Assembly (NCBI GenBank): GCA_007118235.1
Contig: SKRY01000204.1
Coordinates: forward strand, 1-6,608
DNA from: Candidatus Hydrogenedentota bacterium
GTDB taxonomy: Bacteria; Hydrogenedentota; Hydrogenedentia; Hydrogenedentales; SLHB01
Direction of reading: 5' to 3'
Length of the DNA: 6,608 nucleotides
The first letter of the stretch is position 1. The number at the start of each line of letters is the position of its first letter. The notes under the pieces were generated by a model. The model was not told the DNA's origin. It saw only the letters and a program-made list of their open reading frames with translations, and made no database searches. Made by a program: the position numbers and the translations under genes. This document shows, piece by piece, positions 1 to 6,415 of this stretch.

Positions 1-679
1 CCGTGTCGCAGACCAGACCGAACCATGGGGAATCCACCAGTTCCATGATGCGGAGGATCTCCCCGGCGGAGCGCAGGAAGTGGGCATGGTTTTGCACGGC
101 CACGATGACGCCCCGTTCTTCACCGTATGCCGCGCATTCCCGGAACGCTGGTGCGACGCGTTCCTCCGCGACCTGGTCCCAGTCCTCCTCGGCTTCGTCC
201 CAGGCGTGGCCCGCGAAGACGCGGATGACCGGCGCGCCCATCTTGACCGCGGCGTCGATCCAGCGCTTCGTCAGCTCGATGTCCTCCTCCCGGCTGGCGG
301 CGTCCGCTCGGGTGAAATCGTTGCGTATGCCCGTGCCGCTGAAGGCGAGCCCGAGATGATGGGCGCGCAACTTGAGTTCCGAGATATCCGCATCGCTCGG
401 GACCTCCGGATACCCCGGCGGCCAGTAATACCCCGTGGGGTCCGCGGCATCGAAGCCCTCTTGGGCGCAATACTCCAGAAAGTCGAAGAGGTCCATCTCG
501 CCGTCGCGCAGCAGCGCATTGAATGAGTAGGCGTTCACGCTCAGCTTGATCTTCGGGCCGCCCACCCGTTCGATGGGCTGCTGGGCCGATGCCTCGCGTG
601 CGGCAAGCCCCGCCCAGGCGCCAACGGGCGCCAACGAGGCGGCTTTGATGAAGGTTCGGCGGCTCCATGCGTTGTTCAT
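1..679 (-). CDS. Tat-exported sugar phosphate isomerase/epimerase-like TIM barrel, 3' end missing
   Basis: The first 226 codons are present and the gene runs off the left edge of the window. ATG at 679 is preceded by GGAG (692-689) with a 9-base spacer. Residues 6-12 read SRRTFIK, a Tat motif, followed by an Ala-rich hydrophobic stretch and a likely signal peptidase site after ASA (residue 32). The mature part resembles the xylose-isomerase-like / AP-endonuclease-2 TIM-barrel family: KLSVNAYSF on the first strand (about 45-53), DFLEYCAQEGFDAAD (66-80), VIRVFAGH (151-158), VQNHAH (195-200) and GLVCDT (221-226). Members are metal-dependent isomerases or epimerases of sugars and keto-inositols, and some act on 3-keto-sugars made by Gfo/Idh/MocA partners. 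The usual metal-ligand Glu in the ENH-type motif is Gln196 here. The gene lies 151 bases downstream of the third oxidoreductase, beyond a hairpin, so it may be separately transcribed. Family assignment is firm; substrate is unknown. Confidence 0.85.
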   Translation of the reverse strand, partial: MNNAWSRRTFIKAASLAPVGAWAGLAAREASAQQPIERVGGPKIKLSVNAYSFNALLRDGEMDLFDFLEYCAQEGFDAADPTGYYWPPGYPEVPSDADISELKLRAHHLGLAFSGTGIRNDFTRADAASREEDIELTKRWIDAAVKMGAPVIRVFAGHAWDEAEEDWDQVAEERVAPAFRECAAYGEERGVIVAVQNHAHFLRSAGEILRIMELVDSPWFGLVCDT

Positions 680-740
680 ACTTGCGATCTCCATGCGGTG
701 CGTTGTGGCGCGTTCAAGAATCCGGCGCGGTAAACAAGAA

Positions 741-794
741 CAACCATGGATGGGTCGAACGGGGCATTGGCCTGTGTTGATCCATCCATGGTTG
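741..794. terminator. Inverted repeat, probable intrinsic terminator for the oxidoreductase cluster
   Basis: A perfect 13-bp inverted repeat has arms CAACCATGGATGG (741-753) and CCATCCATGGTTG (782-794). Two further pairs follow a single mismatch, leaving a loop of about 22 bases. Read on the minus strand, the stem starts 36 bases after the TAA of the third oxidoreductase and is followed at once by TTCTTGTTT (740-732), a T-rich tract. This fits a rho-independent terminator, although the loop is long and the T-tract is interrupted. It could instead be an RNA-processing or 3'-end stabilising hairpin. Confidence 0.5.
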
Positions 795-830
795 CTCGAC
801 TCCAGCTTTCAGGCGCCGCGCCTGCTGATT

Positions 831-2165
831 TTAGTCCACGTCGGGCAACTCGTATCCCTGGCGGCGGGGGCGATCCAGGAAGTGGTTGCCCCATTGGCTG
901 TTCGTGAAACGCTCTTCCACGGGATCCCATTCGAGATGCTGGCCCGTTTCGCCGGTGACCTGGCTTACCCAGCGGGCGATATTCGCGAGATGGCAAACGG
1001 TCGCGGAACGGTGGCCGATCTCCACGTCCGCGATGGGCTTCTCCCTCGACCGGATGCAGTCAAGCCAATTGCGATAATGATGGCTGCTGTATTCCAAGAC
1101 GACTTCAGGATCCTCAAGGGGGGCCTCCCCAAGTTCGGATGGATCGAACTCGTATGCGTTCGTGCCGATGACGATCGCCCCTTCTTCGCCAACAATGGTT
1201 CCGCCGCCCACCGGCGCGTCACCGAATTCGAGGAGAATGCCGCCAGGATAGCGCATGAAAACCTTGGGGTTCCTACCCTTGGCATTGCCCCGGCCGCCTC
1301 CTTCGGGTTCCTTATACGTAGGAGGATCGAAGGGTTCGCCCTCCGTCCACACCTCAATGGGACCACTATCATCCATGCCGAGCGCCCATTGAATCTGATC
1401 GAGCCCATGCGCCCCGTTGTTAAGCATCTCGCCGCCCGAGAACGGCCAGAAAGACATCCAGCCCGGTTCGCCCCTCTGAATGAAGAGGCCCCTCTCGTGG
1501 TACGGCACGGGCATGACGGGGCCGCACCACATGTCCCAATCCAATTCGGCGGGAACGCTTTCGCCTGGCATCCCATAGCGCCACGGGCTTGGATAGTCCG
1601 ACGCGACGGCCTTTTCAATCTTTCCGAGGCGGCCATTACGCACGAGCATGCAAGCATCGTAGTTGCCCTCCATGGAGCGGCGCTGGGTGCCCGTTTGAAA
1701 TACGGCCCCGTTCTCCCGCACCGCCTTCACCAACTGGCGGCCTTCGTGAATGGTCATGCTGACCGGCTTTTCACCGTAGACATCCTTGCCCGCTTGCACG
1801 GCATGAATGTCGATGATGGCCCGCCAGTGATCGGGCGCGGCATCGACAACGGCGTCGATGTCGTTGCGCTCCAGCAGCTCGCGGTAATCCTGATAGACAT
1901 CCGCGCCGCCGGCTTCCTCGGCGAGGCTTTCCGCCCGGCGCAGATCCACATCGGCCACTGCGGCTATCGCCACGTCCTCATAGCCGGCAAACCGGGTGGT
2001 CAATCCGCTGCCCTGGCGGCCCGCGCCAATCGCGCCAATCACAAAGCGGTCATTAGCGCCTGGGTTGCCATTGGCGGCCAAGACGCCCGATGGGAGTATC
2101 ATTGGCGCGGCGGCCGCGGCCACACCCGTCTTCAGAAAACCGCGGCGGCTCGTGTGTTTACTCAT
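831..2165 (-). CDS. Gfo/Idh/MocA-family oxidoreductase, Tat-exported (copy 3)
   Basis: A complete protein of 444 residues that likely oxidises or reduces a sugar or sugar-derivative hydroxyl with NAD(P) outside the cytoplasm. The Tat signal is SRRGFLK at 6-12, followed by an Ala-rich region to GVLAAN. The Rossmann domain has GAIGAGRQG at about 44-52, VADVD at the end of the second strand (about 70-74) and the family Glu-Lys-Pro motif at 132-134. The C-terminal domain has WDMWCGP (210-216) and HGLDQIQW (253-260), followed by the HHYRNWLDCI and GHRSATVCHL segments typical of the exported bacterial-type C-terminal domain. Position 249, where many relatives have the Asp of an Asp-x3-His motif, is Asn. 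The start is set by the position of the Tat motif and by GGAG at 2174-2171; longer in-frame starts would lie inside copy 2. It starts 2 bases after copy 2 ends, so the two are probably translationally coupled. It is closest to copy 1 in the N-terminal and middle parts and to copy 2 at the C-terminus. Confidence 0.93.
   Translation of the reverse strand: MSKHTSRRGFLKTGVAAAAAPMILPSGVLAANGNPGANDRFVIGAIGAGRQGSGLTTRFAGYEDVAIAAVADVDLRRAESLAEEAGGADVYQDYRELLERNDIDAVVDAAPDHWRAIIDIHAVQAGKDVYGEKPVSMTIHEGRQLVKAVRENGAVFQTGTQRRSMEGNYDACMLVRNGRLGKIEKAVASDYPSPWRYGMPGESVPAELDWDMWCGPVMPVPYHERGLFIQRGEPGWMSFWPFSGGEMLNNGAHGLDQIQWALGMDDSGPIEVWTEGEPFDPPTYKEPEGGGRGNAKGRNPKVFMRYPGGILLEFGDAPVGGGTIVGEEGAIVIGTNAYEFDPSELGEAPLEDPEVVLEYSSHHYRNWLDCIRSREKPIADVEIGHRSATVCHLANIARWVSQVTGETGQHLEWDPVEERFTNSQWGNHFLDRPRRQGYELPDVD
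931..974. repeat. 44-base exact repeat shared with 2268-2311
   Basis: This block in the 3' part of oxidoreductase copy 3 is identical, including synonymous positions, to 2268-2311 in copy 2. The matching part of copy 1 (near 4962-5005) carries several silent and non-silent differences. It points to recent duplication or gene conversion between copies 2 and 3. Confidence 0.85.
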
Positions 2166-2176
2166 ATCTACTCCAC
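2166..2176 (-). promoter_or_regulatory. Ribosome binding site embedded in the last codons of copy 2
   Basis: On the minus strand the copy 2 coding end reads GTGGAG then the TAG stop, then AT, then the ATG of copy 3 at 2165. The GGAG (2174-2171) that forms the last Glu codon of copy 2 sits 5 bases before the copy 3 start and serves as its Shine-Dalgarno sequence. The stop and start are separated by only 2 bases, a classic arrangement for termination-reinitiation coupling. Confidence 0.75.
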
Positions 2177-3502
2177 GTCGGGCAGCTCGTATCCCTGGCG
2201 GCGGGGCCGGTCCAAGAAGTGGTTGCCCCAGTCGCTGTTCGTGAAACGTTCTTCCACGGGATCCCACTCGAGATGCTGGCCCGTTTCGCCGGTGACCTGG
2301 CTTACCCAGCGCGCGATGTTGACGAGATGGCATACCGTGGTGGAGCGATGACCGATCTCCACGTCCGCGATGGGCTTCTCCCGGGACTGGATGCAGTCCA
2401 GGAAGTTCCGGTAATGGTGCTCGCTATGCTCCAACACGACCTCGGGATCCTCGAGAGGCTCCTCGCCGAGTTCCTCGGGATCGAAAGCGTAGTGGTTGCG
2501 GTTGATGGAGATTGAACCCTCTTCGCCGATGATTCGTCCGCCACCCGGAGGTCCGTCCGCCAGTTCCATGATGATGTCGCCGGGATAGCGCAAATAGACC
2601 TTGGGCTCCGCGCATTGTTCATCGCCCCGGCCGCGGCCTTCCGGCTCCGTATACGTGGGCGGATTAAACGGCTCACCCTCGGTCCACACCTCGATGGGGC
2701 CGCCATCGTCCATGCCCAACGCCCATTGAATCTGGTCGAACCCATGCGTGCCCCAGCCGGTCACCTCGCCGCCGGAGAATTCGCGAATGGAGATCCATCC
2801 GGGTTGGCCGCGCTGGGTGAACAGACCGGCGTCGTGGAAGGCCACGGGCATCACGGGGCCGCACCACATGTCCCAGTCCAATTCCTCGGGAACCTCTTCT
2901 CCCGGCATGCCGAAGCTCCAGGGACTCGGATAGTTTTGGGCGATCACGCGCTCAATCTTGCCCAGACGGCCATTGCGCACGAACATGCAGGCGTCGTAGT
3001 TCGTCTGCATCGAGCGTTGCTGGCTCCCGGTCTGATAGACGGCGCCGTTGTTGCGCACCGCCTTGACCAGTTGGCGGCCTTCGTGGATGGTCAGGCTCAT
3101 CGGTTTCTCGCCGTAGACATCCTTGCCCGCTTGCACGGCATGAATATCGATGATAGCCCGCCAATGGTCCGGGGTCCCATCGATCACGGCGTCGAGGTCG
3201 TTGCGCTCCAGTAGCTCGCGGTAATCCTGATAGACATCCGCGCCGCCCACTTCCTCGGCGAGACTACGCGCCCGGCGCAGATCCACGTCGGCCACCGCGG
3301 CCACGTCAACGTCGTCATACGCGGCGAACCGCGATGTAACGCCGCCCCCTTGCCGGCCCGCGCCGATGGCTCCCAGCACGAAGCGGTCATTGGCGCCGGG
3401 GTTGCCGTTGGCGGCCAACACGCCCGATGGCAGAATCATCGGCGCGGCTGCCACCGCCACACCGGCTTTCATAAAACTACGGCGGCTTGTGTGCTTACTC
3501 AT
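2168..3502 (-). CDS. Gfo/Idh/MocA-family oxidoreductase, Tat-exported (copy 2)
   Basis: A complete protein of 444 residues with the same architecture as the other two copies. It has Tat signal SRRSFMK (6-12), Rossmann loop GAIGAGRQG (about 44-52), VADVD (70-74), Glu-Lys-Pro (132-134), WDMWCGP (210-216) and HGFDQIQW (253-260). The C-terminal end from HHYRNFLDCI onward is nearly identical to copy 3. The start follows AAAGGAG (3514-3508) with a 5-base spacer. It is the most divergent copy in the presumed substrate region (about residues 185-345). Where copies 1 and 3 have SDYPSPWRYGM, PYHERGLFIQ and MRY, it has QNYPSPWSFGM, AFHDAGLFTQ and LRY, so it probably has a different substrate. Residue 249 is Gly rather than the common catalytic Asp. 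A 79-base spacer separates it from the enolase-type gene; that spacer holds only a weak 6-bp stem (GCGAAC at 3523-3528 with GTTCGC at 3539-3544). Confidence 0.93.
   Translation of the reverse strand: MSKHTSRRSFMKAGVAVAAAPMILPSGVLAANGNPGANDRFVLGAIGAGRQGGGVTSRFAAYDDVDVAAVADVDLRRARSLAEEVGGADVYQDYRELLERNDLDAVIDGTPDHWRAIIDIHAVQAGKDVYGEKPMSLTIHEGRQLVKAVRNNGAVYQTGSQQRSMQTNYDACMFVRNGRLGKIERVIAQNYPSPWSFGMPGEEVPEELDWDMWCGPVMPVAFHDAGLFTQRGQPGWISIREFSGGEVTGWGTHGFDQIQWALGMDDGGPIEVWTEGEPFNPPTYTEPEGRGRGDEQCAEPKVYLRYPGDIIMELADGPPGGGRIIGEEGSISINRNHYAFDPEELGEEPLEDPEVVLEHSEHHYRNFLDCIQSREKPIADVEIGHRSTTVCHLVNIARWVSQVTGETGQHLEWDPVEERFTNSDWGNHFLDRPRRQGYELPDVE
2268..2311. repeat. 44-base exact repeat shared with 931-974
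   Basis: This is the second member of the identical block between oxidoreductase copies 2 and 3. It encodes part of the conserved region around ARWVSQVTGETGQHLE near the C-terminus. Confidence 0.85.
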
Positions 3503-3581
3503 ATCGGCTCCTTTCGATTCGCGCGAACAGGTCCCCCCGTTCGCAAACAATTGAGAATGCGTCCAGCAAATTCACCTGAGA

Positions 3582-4820
3582 TCAGACCAACGTGATCTGC
3601 CCCGTCCGTTCCGAGAGATCCCGGACCTTGTCCTCGTCCACCTCAATGCCGAGCCCGGGTCCGGTGGGGACCTTCACCCGGCCGTTCACCACATCAAAGG
3701 GCTCCTTCAAGACGCTTTCGCCCAGGAACTGCGGCCCGTTGAGCGCGGCGGGGTACGCAAGGCCGAAGGCGCTGTACAAGATGAGCGAGGCCGCCAAGGA
3801 GACATCCGGATCGGTGAGCCCGCTCCCAAGGAACATGAGGTCCGCGTTCTCCAGCATTTCGATCTGCTGCACGGAAGAGACGAGACCGCCGCAACGGGCG
3901 GGCTTCATCGCAATACCATCGCAGCAGCCCAGCTTGATGTATTCCAAGACCTCCACCGGCGAGACCATGCCTTCATCAAGGATGATGGGCAACGCGCCGA
4001 GTTCGCGCAAGCGCTGGTATCCGCTGATGTGGTTGATCATGATGGGCTGCTCAAGGACGGGCACGCCCGCATCGGCCAACCGCGGCAAGACCTGCATGGC
4101 CGTGCTTAGATCATAATCCCCGTTCGCATCGGCCCACAAGAACCCGTCCGGGACTTCCTCCCTCACGATGCGGCACATCTCCAGGTCAAACTCCGGATCG
4201 GGAGCAACCTTGACGTTGAAATGCTCGTAGCCCTGTTCCTTACCTTGCGCGATGAGATCCCCAAGTTCGTCCAGACTCCCTGGGCTGAGTGTCCAGCTCA
4301 GAGTCACCTCGCCGCCACTGGGCCGGCCCCACAACTCGGCGATGTTGCGGCCGGTCACTTTCCCGATGAGATCGTGTAGGGCGATATCGATCCCGGCCTT
4401 GGTCAACGGCATGCCGGTGGTCCATCCGTTCGCGATCTGCCGGTTCATTTCGGCGTGAATCCCCGCCAAGTCGAACGGATTGTGACCAATAAGCACGGGC
4501 CTGATGTAGTTTTGAAGGGCCACGGCCGATGCTTCCAGCGTCTCGTAACTCCACCGGGGGACGGGCACGCTCTCACCCCAGGCCACCGTGCCATCGCTCG
4601 CCGTGATCTTGATCACCACGGCGTCCCGGCCCGTGGGCTCCATGGGGGTCTCGAAGAACCGGAAATGCAAGACGGTCGGGTAGCGTATGGGGAAGATCTC
4701 GATGTCTTCTATGGTGATCGGGTCCGGCTCGGCCGCCTCAAGGTTGGCGGCCAGGGCCATGCCCGCGGCGCCCAAGGCGCTCAGCCGCATGAATTCCCGC
4801 CGTGTCCAGCCGGTGCTCAT
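3582..4820 (-). CDS. Enolase-superfamily enzyme (mandelate racemase/muconate lactonizing group), Tat-exported
   Basis: A complete protein of 412 residues. ATG at 4820 has a strong AAGGAGG (4833-4827) six bases upstream, and the Tat motif TRREFMR falls at residues 6-12, which decides the start over longer in-frame options. A hydrophobic stretch runs to about ALAANLEA. The N-terminal capping domain (about 35-150) is followed by the TIM barrel. Divalent-metal and catalytic residues are visible: Asp231 in WADANGD, Glu257 in LEQPI, Asp282 in LDEGM and Lys306 in MKPARCGG. At the second-strand Lys-x-Lys motif the protein reads Asn202-Val-Lys204, so the first Lys is replaced. The family abstracts a proton alpha to a carboxylate, giving racemisation, epimerisation, dehydration or cycloisomerisation. 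The region near 359-361 reads Ala-Leu-Asn, not the Asp-x-Asp expected of dipeptide epimerases, which argues against that role. It sits between oxidoreductase copies 1 and 2, 40 bases after copy 1, consistent with one operon. Substrate is not assignable. Confidence 0.9.
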   Translation of the reverse strand: MSTGWTRREFMRLSALGAAGMALAANLEAAEPDPITIEDIEIFPIRYPTVLHFRFFETPMEPTGRDAVVIKITASDGTVAWGESVPVPRWSYETLEASAVALQNYIRPVLIGHNPFDLAGIHAEMNRQIANGWTTGMPLTKAGIDIALHDLIGKVTGRNIAELWGRPSGGEVTLSWTLSPGSLDELGDLIAQGKEQGYEHFNVKVAPDPEFDLEMCRIVREEVPDGFLWADANGDYDLSTAMQVLPRLADAGVPVLEQPIMINHISGYQRLRELGALPIILDEGMVSPVEVLEYIKLGCCDGIAMKPARCGGLVSSVQQIEMLENADLMFLGSGLTDPDVSLAASLILYSAFGLAYPAALNGPQFLGESVLKEPFDVVNGRVKVPTGPGLGIEVDEDKVRDLSERTGQITLV

Positions 4821-4860
4821 AAGCTTCCTCCTTCCGTAATCCATATCCCCAAAAGGATCC

Positions 4861-6195
4861 TCACTCCACCTCGGGCAACTCGTATCCCGCGCGGCGGGGA
4901 CGATCAAGGAAATGATTGCCCCACTGGCTGTTGGTGAAACGCTCCTCCACGGGATCCCATTCGAGGCGCTGCCCCGTTTCACCCGTGACCTCGCTCACCC
5001 ATCGGGCGATATTCGCGAGATGACAGATGGTCACGGAACGATGGCCGATCTCCACGTCGGCGATGGCTCTGCGCCGGTCCCGGATACAGTCAAGCCAGTT
5101 GCGGTAGTGGTGTTCGCTGTGCTCCATGACAATCTCGGGATCGTCAAGCGGTTCCTCGCCGAGTTCGGGGGGATCCGTCGTGAATTCATTGTTTCCGATG
5201 GCGATGGAGCCTTTTTCTCCGACGATGGTTCCCGCGCCCCACGGGGCGTCTCCGAATTCGATGAGAATCCCGTTGGCGTAACGCATGAAGACCTTGGGTT
5301 CCACGCCGCGTGCGTCGCCCCGGCCGCGGCCCTCGGGTTCCCTGTATGTTGGGGGATCGAAGGGTTCGCCTTCGGTCCACACCTCCACGGGCCCCGTGTC
5401 ATCCGTGCCCAGCGCCCACTGAATCTGGTCGAGCCCATGGGAGCCGTTGCCGGTCAGTTCGCCGCCAGAGAACCCCTCGAACGAGAGCCAGCCGGGTTCG
5501 CCTCGTTGAATGAAGAGGCCCCGCTCATGGTACGGCACGGGCATGACAGGGCCACACCACATGTCCCAGTTCAATTCCGCGGGAACGCTTTCCTCGCCCG
5601 CCATCCCATATCGCCACGGACTTGGGTAGTCCGAGGCGATGGCCTTTTCGATTTTCCCCAGCCGGCCGTTGCGCACAAGCATGCAGGCGTCGTAGTTGCC
5701 CTGCCAAGAGCGCCGCTGCGTGCCGGTTTGATAGACGGCCCCGTTGTTGCGCACCGCCTTGACCAGTTGGCGTCCCTCGCGAATGGTCAAGCTCACGGGC
5801 TTTTCGCCATAGATGTCCTTACCCGCCTGGGCGGCATGGATGCCAATGATGGCGCGCCAGTGATCCGGCACGGCGTCCACCACGGCGTCAATGTCGTCCC
5901 GTTCGAGCAACCGCCGGTAATCCTGATACACGTCATCCGCGCCCACTTCACCGGCCAAACGCTCCGCCCGCCGCAGATCCACGTCGGCCACGGCGGCGAT
6001 TGCGACGTCTTCGTAACCGGCAAACCGGGTGGTCAATCCGCCGCCTTGGCGGCCCGCGCCAATCGCGCCAATCACAATCCGGTCATTCGCGCCCGGATTC
6101 CCATTGGCGGCCAATACGCCCGCCGACAGCACCATGGGCGCGGCCGCCGCCACGCTCGTCTTTAAGAAACCACGGCGGCTGATGTGCTTTGTCAT
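4861..6195 (-). CDS. Gfo/Idh/MocA-family oxidoreductase, Tat-exported (copy 1)
   Basis: A complete protein of 444 residues and the first complete gene of the cluster. ATG at 6195 is preceded by AAAGGA (6208-6203) with a 7-base spacer. The Tat signal is SRRGFLK (6-12) followed by an Ala-rich stretch, with likely processing near GVLAANG. The Rossmann domain shows GAIGAGRQG (43-51), VADVD (69-73) and Glu131-Lys132-Pro133; in the family this Lys lies by the nicotinamide and substrate. The C-terminal domain shows WDMWCGP (210-216), Gly249-Asn-Gly-Ser-His253-Gly-Leu-Asp256, and HHYRNWLDCI (362-371). The usual Asp at position 249 is Gly. A known exported relative is the Zymomonas glucose-fructose oxidoreductase, which is exported by Tat with its cofactor bound; that precedent makes an extracytoplasmic NAD(P) enzyme reasonable here. 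By hand count it is about 86% identical to copy 3 in the first 190 residues and about 78% in the middle. Confidence 0.93.
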   Translation of the reverse strand: MTKHISRRGFLKTSVAAAAPMVLSAGVLAANGNPGANDRIVIGAIGAGRQGGGLTTRFAGYEDVAIAAVADVDLRRAERLAGEVGADDVYQDYRRLLERDDIDAVVDAVPDHWRAIIGIHAAQAGKDIYGEKPVSLTIREGRQLVKAVRNNGAVYQTGTQRRSWQGNYDACMLVRNGRLGKIEKAIASDYPSPWRYGMAGEESVPAELNWDMWCGPVMPVPYHERGLFIQRGEPGWLSFEGFSGGELTGNGSHGLDQIQWALGTDDTGPVEVWTEGEPFDPPTYREPEGRGRGDARGVEPKVFMRYANGILIEFGDAPWGAGTIVGEKGSIAIGNNEFTTDPPELGEEPLDDPEIVMEHSEHHYRNWLDCIRDRRRAIADVEIGHRSVTICHLANIARWVSEVTGETGQRLEWDPVEERFTNSQWGNHFLDRPRRAGYELPEVE

Positions 6196-6380
6196 GTCCG
6201 AATCCTTTCCGAGGTCCATAACGGAATGTCTTGGCTTCATCTACAACTCCAGGCTTGGAGATGGCGCTGAGTTCTTCCTTAGAGTACATGATTTCCTGAT
6301 GCTGACGCTAGATTGGGTCCCTGACGCCTCAAGGCCGCTTGGGTGGAGCGTTCCATCAGCCCCCTTCGGCCAAGACGGCA

Positions 6381-6410
6381 TTTGAAGTCTCATGCGGCTA
6401 CTTCTGTCAA
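6381..6410 (-). promoter_or_regulatory. Candidate promoter for the cluster
   Basis: A consensus -35 hexamer TTGACA lies at 6410-6405 on the minus strand. With an 18-base spacer the -10 candidate is TTCAAA (6386-6381), which matches TATAAT at only three of six positions. The location, in the leader about 190 bases before the first complete gene and just past an inverted repeat, is sensible, but the -10 element is poor. Confidence 0.25.
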
Positions 6411-6415
6411 TATGC

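Noticed and set aside
120..668. Minus-strand reading frame of 182 codons inside the isomerase gene
   Set aside because: It is rich in Arg and Gly with no family features. The overlapping minus-strand frame from 679 gives a Tat signal and TIM-barrel motifs.
810..824. Short GC hairpin CAGGCG-CCG-CGCCTG just after the copy 3 stop
   Set aside because: A 6-bp stem with a 3-base loop and no T-tract on the minus strand. The larger hairpin at 741-794 is the better terminator candidate.
2166..2333. In-frame upstream extension of copy 3 to an ATG at 2333
   Set aside because: The extra 56 residues overlap copy 2, have no resemblance to the family, and would bury the Tat signal. The 2165 start has its own GGAG and matches the paralogs.
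546..2351. Long plus-strand reading frame of about 600 codons
   Set aside because: It lies antisense to copy 3 and the start of the isomerase gene. Similar antisense openings occur opposite the other oxidoreductase copies (2615-3214, 4912-6165), as expected from GC-rich codon use. No recognisable domain.
4821..4982. In-frame upstream extension of the enolase-type gene to 4982
   Set aside because: It would overlap the end of copy 1 and move the Tat motif far from the N-terminus. ATG 4820 has a strong AAGGAGG.
6083..6289. Small 68-codon minus-strand frame beginning in the leader (MYSKEELSAISK...)
   Set aside because: An AGGAA precedes the ATG, but half of it overlaps the start of copy 1 in another frame and that half is Arg/Gly-rich shadow sequence. 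It could be a leader peptide only if ribosome profiling shows it.
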